Shown: positions 26,338-35,148 of the stretch, one piece after another
How positions within the stretch are numbered: position 1 is the stretch's first letter
Layout: each line of letters starts with the position of its first letter
Origin: HGM11416 sp034104345
GTDB lineage: Bacteria > Bacillota > Clostridia > Christensenellales > Borkfalkiaceae
Direction of reading: 5' to 3'
Assembly (NCBI GenBank): GCA_034104345.1
Contig: JAXEDY010000027.1
Location: forward strand, 1-46,019
DNA: 46,019 nucleotides
The notes under the pieces: model-generated
Database searches by the model: none
The model's input: the letters and a program-made list of their open reading frames with translations, nothing else
Told to the model about the DNA's origin: nothing
Translations under genes and position numbers: made by a program

Positions 26338-27834
26338 ATGAAAAAAATCGACGCCAAAATTACGCTTAACACCTATTGCAACCCGCTTCCCGTTCCGAAT
26401 ATTCCGCGCGGAAAAGACGAATGGTATCCGTTCGAGCGCGGCATGTTCAGCCACGAAAACAAACCTGCAAGCGTTACTTGCCCCGATTATCGCTCGATAA
26501 GCGACCCCACTGTTTTTTATTACGATAATAAATGGTATCTTTATCCGAGTTACGGCATGGCGTGGGTAAGCGAAGACTTTAAAACGTGGAAACACCACAG
26601 AACTCAGCCTTATTGCCCCAAATACAGCCCCGCGATAACCCCGTGGAAGGGCAAGTTTTTGCTTACTACCTGGAATTCGCCGCTTTACGTTGCGGATACG
26701 CCGCTCGGTCCGTTTGAAGAACTTGGCGAACTTATAGGTTTAAACGGCGAAAAATTCGTGCCGTGCGACCCCTGTATTTTTACCGACGACGACGGAAGAA
26801 TTTACCTTTACGCGTTCGATTGGAAAACACTCGAAGACGGAAGCAACGCGACGGGCATCGTGGGTTACGAACTCGACCGCGATAATCCGTGCAAGGTAAT
26901 TTCGGGACCGATAGACGTTATAAAAATGGACCCCGAACAAAAATTTTGGGAAAGGCAGGGCGCGCACTTTCAGAACGAGCGTTTCGGTTGGGTAGAAGGT
27001 CCGCATCTTCTGAAATATCACGGCAGATATTACATGATTTACGCTTCGCCCGATACCTGCTACCCGAACTATTGCATGGCGGTCGCTTATTCCGACGAAT
27101 CGCCGCTTTCGGGCTTTAAAACGCAAAAACGCAATCCTCTCACTATGCGGATCGACGGAATAGTAAGCGGAACGGGGCACGGTTGCGTAGAAAAAGGACC
27201 GAACGACACGCTTTGGGCATTTTATACCATAGCCGCTCCGTTTTTTCACCGCTACGAACGCCGTATAGGCATGGATTTGGTTGCCGTCGACGAAAACGGC
27301 GAACTTTATTGCCCCAACGGCATAACGAACACTCCGCAATTCGCGCCCGGAGTTATCGACGTAAATAAAAATCCCGCCTTGAATGACGCGGGGCTTTACT
27401 CGCTTTGCGGAAGAATGCGCCCGGTGGTTTCGTCTGCCGCACCCGGGAGAGAAGGCGTTTTTGCCACCGACGAAAGCAATCTTTCGTTCTGGCAGCCCGC
27501 CGATGACGATGAAAATCCTTTTATCGAATGCGATTTAACGGATAAATATCTTGTGGGGGCTTCGCGCGTGTTCTGGCGCGAAATAGGGCTCGATTACGCA
27601 AGCGGAGTTACGCCCGCGCCCGTAAAATATATAATCGAAGGCGTTTCGGGCGATAAAACTTTCACTCTGGTCGACGCTTCGGATCAGAGTGAAGAACTTA
27701 ATATCGATTATAAAACTTTCGAACTTAAAGAATGCGAAAAGGTGCGCCTTAAAATAATAGGAACAAAAACCAAACTTAAAACGGGAGTTATCGATTTTAC
27801 CGTTTTCGGTAAACTTGCAAAAGCGTGCAAATGA
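26338..27834 (+). CDS. GH43-family glycosidase (arabinofuranosidase/xylosidase type)
   Basis: A 498-residue five-bladed beta-propeller enzyme without a signal peptide. The three acidic catalytic positions are recognisable: Asp-56 in SISDPTVFYYDNKWYLY, Asp-144 in CDPCIFTDDDGRIYLY, and the acid Glu-220 in GWVEGPHLLKYHGRYYMIYA. After the propeller (about residue 325), a C-terminal beta-sandwich (about 370-490) probably supports the active site or binds sugar. Family members remove arabinose, xylose or galactose side chains with inversion. It is followed by an SGNH esterase gene. Confidence 0.9.
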   Translation: MKKIDAKITLNTYCNPLPVPNIPRGKDEWYPFERGMFSHENKPASVTCPDYRSISDPTVFYYDNKWYLYPSYGMAWVSEDFKTWKHHRTQPYCPKYSPAITPWKGKFLLTTWNSPLYVADTPLGPFEELGELIGLNGEKFVPCDPCIFTDDDGRIYLYAFDWKTLEDGSNATGIVGYELDRDNPCKVISGPIDVIKMDPEQKFWERQGAHFQNERFGWVEGPHLLKYHGRYYMIYASPDTCYPNYCMAVAYSDESPLSGFKTQKRNPLTMRIDGIVSGTGHGCVEKGPNDTLWAFYTIAAPFFHRYERRIGMDLVAVDENGELYCPNGITNTPQFAPGVIDVNKNPALNDAGLYSLCGRMRPVVSSAAPGREGVFATDESNLSFWQPADDDENPFIECDLTDKYLVGASRVFWREIGLDYASGVTPAPVKYIIEGVSGDKTFTLVDASDQSEELNIDYKTFELKECEKVRLKIIGTKTKLKTGVIDFTVFGKLAKACK

Positions 27835-27890
27835 TAAAACGTAAAAGCATAATTTTTTAAAACCTGAAAATCGGCAAAAACCTAAAAATC

Positions 27891-27920
27891 GGGCTATAGG
27901 TCGATTATCTGCACTTTCGC
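27891..27920 (+). repeat. Copy of the dispersed hairpin repeat
   Basis: GGGCTATAGGTCGATTATCTGC, written here as two parts GGGCTATAGGTC and GATTATCTGC, followed by ACTTTCGC, lies between the GH43 and SGNH genes. It matches the other copies closely but has a weaker stem, and there is no T-run, so read-through into the esterase gene is likely. Confidence 0.6.
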
Positions 27921-27966
27921 TTCGGCTAAAAATAAAAAAAGCGTGCTTTTGCACGGGGAGAAAAAT

Positions 27967-28644
27967 ATGGAAAAAACTAAAATCGTCGTTTTCGGCGACA
28001 GCGTAACCCAAGGTTGCTACGAGATTTTAAAAATCAACGGACAATACGAACTTTTAATCGATCCGTCGTCGTGCTACGGCGAAAAACTAATTAGAAAACT
28101 TGAAAATCGTTACCCCGAAAAAAGTTTCGAACTTATAAATTCCGGCATTTCGGGCGACGGACTTATTCAGGCGGAGGAAAGGGTAGACCGCGACGTCATC
28201 GCGCACGCTCCCGACCTTTTGATTTTTGCCTTTCTGCTTAACGACGTCGGAAAGCGCGATCCCGAATGGTATGGCGAACATTTAGACGGTTTGTTTAAAA
28301 AATTCAAAGATAAAGGATATAAAGTCATTGCTATGTCGTCGAACATGGTTAACCGCTACGTCGCGCAGGACGTCCCCGAAATTCACAGGGAAATGGCAAA
28401 AGATTTAGTTAAGTGCGAAGACGAAGGCTGGCTTAAAAAATACGACGAAAAGTTAAAAGAAAAAGCCGAAGAATACGGCTTTTACTTCGTCGACGCGTAT
28501 AAGGCGTGGCGCAAGCTCGATTCTTACGGCATAGACACCACGATGCTTTTGTGCAACAGGCTTAATCACCCCACGCGCGCTATGCACGGGCTGTTTGCCG
28601 ATATGCTTTTCGAGTGTATCGAAAACAACAAAATCATCGAATAA
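27967..28644 (+). CDS. SGNH/GDSL-family hydrolase (putative carbohydrate esterase)
   Basis: A 225-residue cytoplasmic alpha/beta esterase. Block I is VVFGDSVTQG (Ser nucleophile), block II includes NSGISGDG, block III is FLLNDVGKRD (Asn), and the C-terminal His lies in NRLNHPTRAMHG, the form common in acetyl-esterases acting on sugars. I chose 27967 because GGGGAG precedes it; an in-frame ATG at 27943 lacks an SD. It probably removes acyl groups from imported oligosaccharides and forms an operon with the GH43 gene. Confidence 0.85.
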   Translation: MEKTKIVVFGDSVTQGCYEILKINGQYELLIDPSSCYGEKLIRKLENRYPEKSFELINSGISGDGLIQAEERVDRDVIAHAPDLLIFAFLLNDVGKRDPEWYGEHLDGLFKKFKDKGYKVIAMSSNMVNRYVAQDVPEIHREMAKDLVKCEDEGWLKKYDEKLKEKAEEYGFYFVDAYKAWRKLDSYGIDTTMLLCNRLNHPTRAMHGLFADMLFECIENNKIIE

Positions 28645-28665
28645 TTTTATGCCCGGCTCGCTCGG

Positions 28666-31002
28666 CTAAACTGTAATTTTTAAGGTTGTTTTTCCGCTTT
28701 CGCCGCCTAATTTTACGGGGCTTTTGCCTTTTAAAATAACCGTTGCGCTCGATGACGGCGGAACTTCTATATCGTAATTCGTTTTTCCGTTTTCGGTTTT
28801 AAAGCAAACTTTAATTTCGCCTTGCGGCGTTTTTAAAACCGCTTTAAGTTCGTTAAGGTTTTCGTTCGGGTGCGGATTTATTATAATTTCTTTATACCCC
28901 GCGCCTCTTTCGGTGGTCTTAATGCCCAGCGCGTATTCTATAACCCACGAAAACACCGCGCCGTAAGCGTAGTGGTTGAACGAATTCATGTCGGGATTTT
29001 CTAAATTTCCGTTTTCGTCTATTCCGTTCCAGCGTTCCCACACCGTGGTTGCGCCTTTGGTTACGGGGAACAGCCACGAAGGCATTTTTTCTGACAGCAA
29101 AAGGTCGTAAGCCGCGTCTTCGTATCCGTTTTCGGAAAGGGCGTATAAAAGTGCGGGCGTTCCTAAAAATCCCGTGGTCAAATGCCCGTTTTCCTTAACT
29201 AATTCGTAAAGGCGTTTCGATAATATCGGGCGGTCGCTTTCGCTACATAACCCGAAAGTTAAAATAAGCGAAAGGGCGGTTTGCGTGTCGTTCGAAACGG
29301 GACGGGCGTAAATTCCGCCGTGCGGCGCGTTTTCGTCGCCGTCGCCTTTTTTAAAAACCTTGGTTTTGCCGTTTGATAGATACGAATTTATAAATTTCTC
29401 TTTTACGGATTTTGCAAGTTCGTCGTATTTTTTATAGTCGTTAAGGTTTAAAACGCGCGCGGCTTTGGCACATAAAAGTGCGGATTTGTAATAATACGCC
29501 TGCGCTATGAGGTCGGTTTGCGTGCAACCCAAAAGTTCGCCCGCAATATCCATGGCAAGCCAGTCGCCGTAATGCTCGTCGCCCGTCCACATATATTCGT
29601 CGCCGCCTTTTTTTGCGCGTGCGCGGATATATTCAACCCAACTTTTCATAAGCGGATAATCGCTTTTAAGTTGTTTTTTATCGCCGTAGGCAAGGTATAA
29701 TTCCCACGGGCAAACGGTGGCAACGTCGCCCCAGCCGGCAGAAACAAGCCCGCCAAACACCGCGGGAACAACGCTCGGCACGCCGCCCGAAAATTCACCC
29801 GACTTAACGCGGTCGAGATAAACGTCTTTAAGCCAGCGCGAAAAATAGTTTTTAACGTTAAAAGTTTTAAACGCCGTTTTGCAAAAAACCTGAACGTCGC
29901 CCGTCCAGCCGAAGCGTTCGCTGCGTTGCGGGCAGTCGGTGGGCACGCATAGAAAGTTACTTTTTTGCCCCCACAAAACGTTTTTAAAAAACCTGTTTAA
30001 AAGCGGGTTCGAACTTTCAAACGTAAGTGTGCTTTCCATATCGGTATAAAGCGCGACCGCAGAAAATATCGAAATATCTATTTTTTCGGGGTTTTCTTCC
30101 GGAAACTCGTCAAGGCGAACGTATCTGAACCCCTGATACGAAAACCGCGGTGCCAAAACGGCAGTTTTTCCGTCGGATATAAACTCGGTTTCGGCTTTTG
30201 CCCATTGCAGATTGCCGTTGTAAAAATTGCCGTTTTTATCTAAAATTTCTCCGTGCGAAAGTTTAATTTCGTCGCCGAACGAAAAAACGTTTTTAATTTC
30301 GGCAAAGCCCGCTAAGTTCTGCCCGAAGTCGAGTATCTTTTCGCCTTTCGGCGAAATTATAAGGCGAACGGGTTTAAAACGCTCGCGCGGGCGCACGCTT
30401 CCGCCGTAAAATTTTATAAGCGCGGGTTTTTCGGCTTTATCGAAAACGGCGGTGCTTAAAAATTCGGGCGCTTTTGTGTAATCGTGCTTTTCGCCCTGAT
30501 ATATATCGGCAAAAGTTATCGGGGTAGAATAAATTTTCCAACTTTCGTCTGTTAAAAGTTCGTCTTTTAACGTTTCGCCGCTTTTGCCGCTATCGAACTC
30601 GAAGGCAAAATTTGCGGCGACCGACGTGTTGTCGGCAAAGTGAATTTTGCCGTTTTCGCGCTCGTGGTGCGAAGAAATATCGCCGAGCGCAAACCCGTTT
30701 GCAAGATAAACGCAAATTTCGTTGTTTCCCGCTTTAAAAAACTTCGTCGCGTTATAGCGGCAAACCATAAGCCGCTTTTCGCTCGTCCAACAGGGCGCAA
30801 AATATTCGTCGCTTACCTTTTTGCCGTTTATATAAAGTTCGAAAATTCCGACAGCGGTAATATAAGCCGTCGCTTTTTTGGGTTTTTTCGGCAAGGCTTT
30901 GTTATAAACGTAGGAAAAAACGGATTTTTCGCTTTGTTTGGTTTTAAGTTTTTCGGGCGCGCAAATAAAGTTAAGGTGCGGAATAAAACAAGAATTTTTC
31001 AT
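28666..31002 (-). CDS. GH78 alpha-L-rhamnosidase
   Basis: A 778-residue intracellular enzyme. The N-terminal region contains sandwich domains (AYITAVGIFELYINGKKV is the typical Bac_rhamnosid_N strand). The concanavalin-like domain contains ILDFGQNLAGF. The (alpha/alpha)6 domain carries DCPQRSERFGWTGD (residue 356 onwards; catalytic Glu and Asp). MPSWLFPVTKGATTVWERW and MNSFNHYAYGAVFSWVIEY are the other hallmarks. It releases terminal alpha-L-rhamnose. I place the start at 31002, because a perfect TATAAT lies 7 nt upstream and would yield a leaderless mRNA. It is divergent from the GH110-like gene. Confidence 0.93.
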   Translation of the reverse strand: MKNSCFIPHLNFICAPEKLKTKQSEKSVFSYVYNKALPKKPKKATAYITAVGIFELYINGKKVSDEYFAPCWTSEKRLMVCRYNATKFFKAGNNEICVYLANGFALGDISSHHERENGKIHFADNTSVAANFAFEFDSGKSGETLKDELLTDESWKIYSTPITFADIYQGEKHDYTKAPEFLSTAVFDKAEKPALIKFYGGSVRPRERFKPVRLIISPKGEKILDFGQNLAGFAEIKNVFSFGDEIKLSHGEILDKNGNFYNGNLQWAKAETEFISDGKTAVLAPRFSYQGFRYVRLDEFPEENPEKIDISIFSAVALYTDMESTLTFESSNPLLNRFFKNVLWGQKSNFLCVPTDCPQRSERFGWTGDVQVFCKTAFKTFNVKNYFSRWLKDVYLDRVKSGEFSGGVPSVVPAVFGGLVSAGWGDVATVCPWELYLAYGDKKQLKSDYPLMKSWVEYIRARAKKGGDEYMWTGDEHYGDWLAMDIAGELLGCTQTDLIAQAYYYKSALLCAKAARVLNLNDYKKYDELAKSVKEKFINSYLSNGKTKVFKKGDGDENAPHGGIYARPVSNDTQTALSLILTFGLCSESDRPILSKRLYELVKENGHLTTGFLGTPALLYALSENGYEDAAYDLLLSEKMPSWLFPVTKGATTVWERWNGIDENGNLENPDMNSFNHYAYGAVFSWVIEYALGIKTTERGAGYKEIIINPHPNENLNELKAVLKTPQGEIKVCFKTENGKTNYDIEVPPSSSATVILKGKSPVKLGGESGKTTLKITV

Positions 31003-31008
31003 ATAAAA

Positions 31009-31037
31009 ATTATAACAAAAAAATTGAAAATCGTCAA
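31009..31037 (-). promoter_or_regulatory. Promoter of the GH78 gene, predicted leaderless
   Basis: On the minus strand: TTGACG (31037-31032), 17 nt, TATAAT (31014-31009). The A of the ATG at 31002 is 7 nt past the -10 element, where transcription normally starts. No SD is visible. Confidence 0.7.
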
Positions 31038-31074
31038 TAATAATCAAAGAATTTACAAAAAGGGACTGTAAAAA

Positions 31075-32736
31075 ATGAAAGGTTTTTCAGATATAAAAAA
31101 TCTTTTGTCGGCGGCAAAAAACGGAAGCGAAATTACGCTTGAAAAGGGTGAAGAATATCACGTTTTTCAAAACGATTGTTTCGCCTTAAAAGGTTATCAT
31201 TTCAGTAACACCGCTTCGATAGAAGAAAACCCCGAAGGCTATCGCCCCGCGGCGATATTTTTAAAAGATTTAAAAAACGTAACCGTAAACGGCAACGGCG
31301 CAAAACTCATAATTCACGGAATAATGACGCCGTTTTTGTTCGATAACTGCGAAAATTTAACTTTTTGCGACCTGTTTATCGATTACGCTCGCCCCACAAT
31401 GAGCGAATTTACCATATTGAAGCGGATTTCGAACGGCGAATACCTTATAAAAATAGCCGATTTTTCGCTGTTCGATATTAAAAACGACCGAATTATCTGG
31501 CACGGCGAAAAAAACGAAAAAAGTAAAACAGGCGATTATTTCTGGCAAATCGATTACCGCGACGATATGACTATCGCCATGCATTACGACCCGCAAACCG
31601 AATACGTTCAGATGATGGGCGCAAACGGCGATAATCGCTTTCCGTCTATACCCGAATTCGAAAAAATCGAAAACCTTGGCGGCGGGCTTTTAAAAGTTAA
31701 GTTGAAAGACGGAAACGCGTTTTTCCCCGTGGGATGCACCGTTCAGACGCGCAACACCGTGCGCGATCAGATAGGAGGCGCGTTTATCGGTTGCAAAAAC
31801 GCAATTTGCAAAGGGCTTACGATACGTGCGATGCACGGGCTCGGTTTGCTTGCTCAACTTTGCGACGGCATTACCTTCGACGGGCTTGACATCACGCCGG
31901 CAAAAGGCAGAACGGTTGCAAGCAACGCCGACTTTTTTCAGGTATCAAACTGCAAGGGCGAAGCGGTTATTAAAAACTGCGTTTGTTCGTTCGGACACGA
32001 CGATTTCGTAAACGTTCACGGAACGCACCTTAAAGTAATCGAAAAAAACGAGGAAAAAAAGCAGATAAAAGTTGAGTTCGTCGAACCGCACAGTCGCGGG
32101 TTCTGCCCCTTTAAACGCGGCGACGACGTAGATTATATAAACAAAAACACGCTTTTATGCTACGGCGGCGCAAAAATCGAAGAAGTTAAGCAAATAAGCG
32201 ACCTTGAATTTTTGCTTACGCTCGACCGCACGCCCGAAGTAAACACGGGCGACGTTATCGAAAACGCGACCAATACCCCCGCTCTTACGGTTATAAACAA
32301 CAAATTCGGTCCGTCTACGGGTAGGGGGATTTTATGCACCACCCGCAAAAAAATCGTTATTAAAAACAACGTTTTTTATAAAACGGGCGGCAACGCGCTG
32401 TGCGTAGAAGACGATTGCAATTTCTGGTTCGAATCGGGTTACGTTACCGATTTAACTTTTGAAAACAACCAAATAATCGATTGCGCTTACGGCAGTTTGG
32501 GTAAGGGCAACGTTGCCGTAATTTCGGTTAATCCGCAGGTTTTGGAAAAACAAAAACCCGTTTACGTTCATAACGACATAGTTATAAAAAACAACGAATT
32601 TTTGCGTTTACCCAAAGAAAGTTATCGCATCGAAGTTAAAAACGTTTTAAATTTTACGCTCGAAAACAACTCGACCGACAGCCCTGTAAAAGTAGAACGC
32701 GAAAGCGTTAAAAATTTTAAGGAAGTGTGGCTATGA
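31075..32736 (+). CDS. Right-handed beta-helix protein, GH110 alpha-1,3-galactosidase-like
   Basis: A 553-residue protein without a signal peptide. The sequence is built of beta-helix coils with repeated Asn/Val/Ile strands (KNVTVNGNGAKLIIHGI, CENLTFCDLFIDYARPTM, CKNAICKGLTIRAMHG). The stretch CSFGHDDFVNVHGTHLKV places paired Asp-309/Asp-310 at the position of the GH110 active-site acids. The overall layout (N-terminal coils, an inserted beta-barrel near residues 110-190, second insertion near 320-390) matches GH110, which releases terminal alpha-1,3-linked galactose with inversion. Other polysaccharide-lyase/hydrolase beta-helix families are possible. SD AAAGGG. The stop overlaps the next start by 4 bp. 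Confidence 0.7.
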   Translation: MKGFSDIKNLLSAAKNGSEITLEKGEEYHVFQNDCFALKGYHFSNTASIEENPEGYRPAAIFLKDLKNVTVNGNGAKLIIHGIMTPFLFDNCENLTFCDLFIDYARPTMSEFTILKRISNGEYLIKIADFSLFDIKNDRIIWHGEKNEKSKTGDYFWQIDYRDDMTIAMHYDPQTEYVQMMGANGDNRFPSIPEFEKIENLGGGLLKVKLKDGNAFFPVGCTVQTRNTVRDQIGGAFIGCKNAICKGLTIRAMHGLGLLAQLCDGITFDGLDITPAKGRTVASNADFFQVSNCKGEAVIKNCVCSFGHDDFVNVHGTHLKVIEKNEEKKQIKVEFVEPHSRGFCPFKRGDDVDYINKNTLLCYGGAKIEEVKQISDLEFLLTLDRTPEVNTGDVIENATNTPALTVINNKFGPSTGRGILCTTRKKIVIKNNVFYKTGGNALCVEDDCNFWFESGYVTDLTFENNQIIDCAYGSLGKGNVAVISVNPQVLEKQKPVYVHNDIVIKNNEFLRLPKESYRIEVKNVLNFTLENNSTDSPVKVERESVKNFKEVWL

Positions 32737-35069
32737 GGCGATTATCGATATGTTTAACGAGTTTTTTGCTCGTTTTGGCAACTTGTTTTTCAGCGGCTTT
32801 CGGCTGCGCAAATAATTCTTCGGGTAATTCTTCCGGCGGCTCGTCGGGCGGTTCTTCGAGTTCTTCTTCGAGTTCGTCGTCGGGCGGTTCTTCGAGTTCT
32901 TCTTCGAGTTCGTCATCGGGCGGCGGTTCTTCGAGTTCTTCTTCGAGTTCGTCGTCGGCAACCGAAAATCCCGACGAAAGGGTGCTTTTAAACAGCGAAG
33001 TTTATCTTGCGCTGAGCAAGGATATTACCGACGAAACCACGAGCATACTTTATTCGGTCGAAGGCGGTCCGTTCAGATGTAATTATATGTATGTTCCCGA
33101 CGAACAAAAGCGCAAAGGCTTTAACGCCGTCGAGTTTAATATCGAAATAAAAACGGGCGGCGGATATTTGTTTATAGTCGAAGGCGGCAACGCCGATATT
33201 TCGAGCGCGTGGGGTGCCGAAGGCGGGTACACGGTAGCCGCGGCGATAGGCAAAGATTATTTCGGCAAAGTAACGCCCACGGTAAATTCGGCTTCTTACG
33301 CCTTTGCGGGCGATAACGTTTTGCAGATTTTTAAGGGCAAAACGAGCGAAGACGAAAATTTAACGGGCAAACCGATTGACTTTAAGCCCGGCGAAGTTTA
33401 TACTGTAAAATACAGATTACCCGCAGGGCATGCGCTTTCGTTTTTTTACACAAAAACTTTAAAAGGAACAAGCGGTAACGAAATTTGCTGGGCTAAATGG
33501 AACAGCGACGAATATTGCTTTGACGTTTTAAACAGTTTGAATTTCGGCAATTTTTATGCAATAAATATGGAAGGTGAATATATTATGCCCAGAGAAGATC
33601 ATTTTACGGTAAACGGTTATAACGCAACGGTTTTGATCCCCGAAAACGCCAACGGCGAATGGCTTTGGAAAACCGAATTTTTCTATGCTTTCGATAAAGC
33701 AGAACGCGCGCTTTTCGATAACGGCTATACGCGCGTTTATTTTGAAATAAGCGATAAATACGGTAGTCCCGCAGCCGTTAAACTTATGGCGGATTTCTAC
33801 GCCGAACTTATGGCAAGGTATGCGTTTTTGAATGCGAAAGGGCATTTGCTCGGCTTTTCGCGCGGGGGGCTATACGCTTTCAATTTTGCAATGGCTCACC
33901 CCGAATGCGTTAAATCGCTTTATCTCGACGCGCCGGTGTTAGACCTTCGCAGCTGGCCGCGCACCGATCCCAAGTATAACGAAGTTTATCTGCACGAGCA
34001 GGTCATGAGAGAATACGGCTTTTCGAGCGAGCAGGAGTTTTTAAACTACGATAAATACCCCGTGTGTTTGTTAAAAGAATATTTCGCGCTTAACATTCCC
34101 ACGCTTTTGATTTCGGGCGTTAAAGATACGACCGTCGCTTTTGCCGACAATTCGGCGCACATGATAGATTATTGCGTTAAAAACAACGTTCCGCTTACTT
34201 TTTACGCCAAACTCGGCGCCGATCACCATCCGCATTCGTTCGGCAACGTGGGCGGGGTGGATATGTACGGAGATCCCTATCCCGAAACGTTCAGGGTATA
34301 TTCTTCTGAATATGCGGGAAGTTCTTACGAAAATCCCGTTGAAATAAAAAGCGACGAAAACATCGTTTTAAACTATTTTAAAAATCTCGACAAAAAGTTA
34401 AACGACGAGCAGAAAACGCAAAAAAAAACTTATTCTAAGGCAGTTTTCTACGGTGATTCGATAACGCGCGGCACTTACACCGCGCCCGGCGACGAATCGC
34501 CTATGCACGTCGCTTCGCCTTGCTACGCCGAACTCGTTGCTGCGGGATTAAAAACTAAAACCTTTATAAATTACGGAACCAACGGCATTTCTTACAGCGC
34601 GGCTTCGAGCGTTCTGCCCGAACAGTCGCTTATTAAAACGGTTGCGAATTTCGAAACGGGCGATGCGATTTTCGTTGCGCTTGGCACCAACGATTACGGC
34701 ACCGACGTTCCGCTCGGCAAGTTATACGATAACGGCGAAAACACCTTTTACGGCGCGGCTACGGGCGTTTTTAAATATTTAAAGGCAAAAGCGCCGCGCG
34801 CGGATATTTACGTTATTCTGCCCCTGCCGCGGCTTAACGAAAACGTAAAAAACAAAGCGGGCTTTGCGTTAAACGACTATCGCAACGCGCTTAAAGAAGT
34901 AGCGAAAGTTTGCGCCGTAAACGTTATCGACGGAAGCAAACTTGCAATTAACCCCGCTAAAACAAACGATAAAAACAACTATATTTTAGACGGAACGCAC
35001 ATAAACGAAGCGGGGCATAAGTTGCTTGCCGAACTTATTTTATCCGAAATAAATAAAATAATCGGGTAA
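32733..35069 (+). CDS. Two-enzyme lipoprotein: sugar-binding-like module, alpha/beta-hydrolase and SGNH esterase
   Basis: A 778-residue lipoprotein. The ATG at 32733 overlaps the preceding stop (ATGA) and follows AAGGAAG. The signal peptide ends SAAFGCAN (lipobox, Cys about 25), followed by a Ser/Gly linker of about 50 residues. Residues about 85-285 form a module related to module B of the 1450-residue lipoprotein, ending LNSLNFGNFYAI. Residues about 295-510 are an alpha/beta-hydrolase with Ser-376 in LLGFSRGGLY, an acidic turn in ISGVKDTT and a His in GADHHPHSFG. Residues about 560-778 are an SGNH esterase with Ser-576 in FYGDSITRG, Asn in ALGTNDYG, and DGTHINEAGH. It likely deacylates polysaccharide outside the cell. 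Confidence 0.9.
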   Translation: MRRLSICLTSFLLVLATCFSAAFGCANNSSGNSSGGSSGGSSSSSSSSSSGGSSSSSSSSSSGGGSSSSSSSSSSATENPDERVLLNSEVYLALSKDITDETTSILYSVEGGPFRCNYMYVPDEQKRKGFNAVEFNIEIKTGGGYLFIVEGGNADISSAWGAEGGYTVAAAIGKDYFGKVTPTVNSASYAFAGDNVLQIFKGKTSEDENLTGKPIDFKPGEVYTVKYRLPAGHALSFFYTKTLKGTSGNEICWAKWNSDEYCFDVLNSLNFGNFYAINMEGEYIMPREDHFTVNGYNATVLIPENANGEWLWKTEFFYAFDKAERALFDNGYTRVYFEISDKYGSPAAVKLMADFYAELMARYAFLNAKGHLLGFSRGGLYAFNFAMAHPECVKSLYLDAPVLDLRSWPRTDPKYNEVYLHEQVMREYGFSSEQEFLNYDKYPVCLLKEYFALNIPTLLISGVKDTTVAFADNSAHMIDYCVKNNVPLTFYAKLGADHHPHSFGNVGGVDMYGDPYPETFRVYSSEYAGSSYENPVEIKSDENIVLNYFKNLDKKLNDEQKTQKKTYSKAVFYGDSITRGTYTAPGDESPMHVASPCYAELVAAGLKTKTFINYGTNGISYSAASSVLPEQSLIKTVANFETGDAIFVALGTNDYGTDVPLGKLYDNGENTFYGAATGVFKYLKAKAPRADIYVILPLPRLNENVKNKAGFALNDYRNALKEVAKVCAVNVIDGSKLAINPAKTNDKNNYILDGTHINEAGHKLLAELILSEINKIIG
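32847..32957 (+). repeat. 36-bp tandem repeat encoding the Ser linker
   Basis: Three copies of a 36-bp unit beginning GGCGGTTCTTCGAGTTC (32847, 32883, 32919; the third has an extra GGC) encode G-G plus ten Ser residues each. The two first copies are identical except for one base (GTC to ATC). This is a low-complexity minisatellite that probably varies in number between strains. Confidence 0.85.
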
Positions 35070-35148
35070 ACAATCGGGAACGGGAAGCGAAAAAAACGTT
35101 TTTAAGGCTGACGGGGCTTGAATTCCGCTTGGCAAAGGAGAAAAGTTT

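Noticed and set aside
28651..28669. A further end of the 282-bp element
   Set aside because: CGCTCGGCTAA at 28659-28669 matches 11 nt of its terminal repeat, but the flanks do not and no partner end is nearby, so it is treated as chance.
32820..32960. CRISPR array or short direct-repeat array
   Set aside because: The units are contiguous, without spacers, and encode an in-frame Ser/Gly linker.
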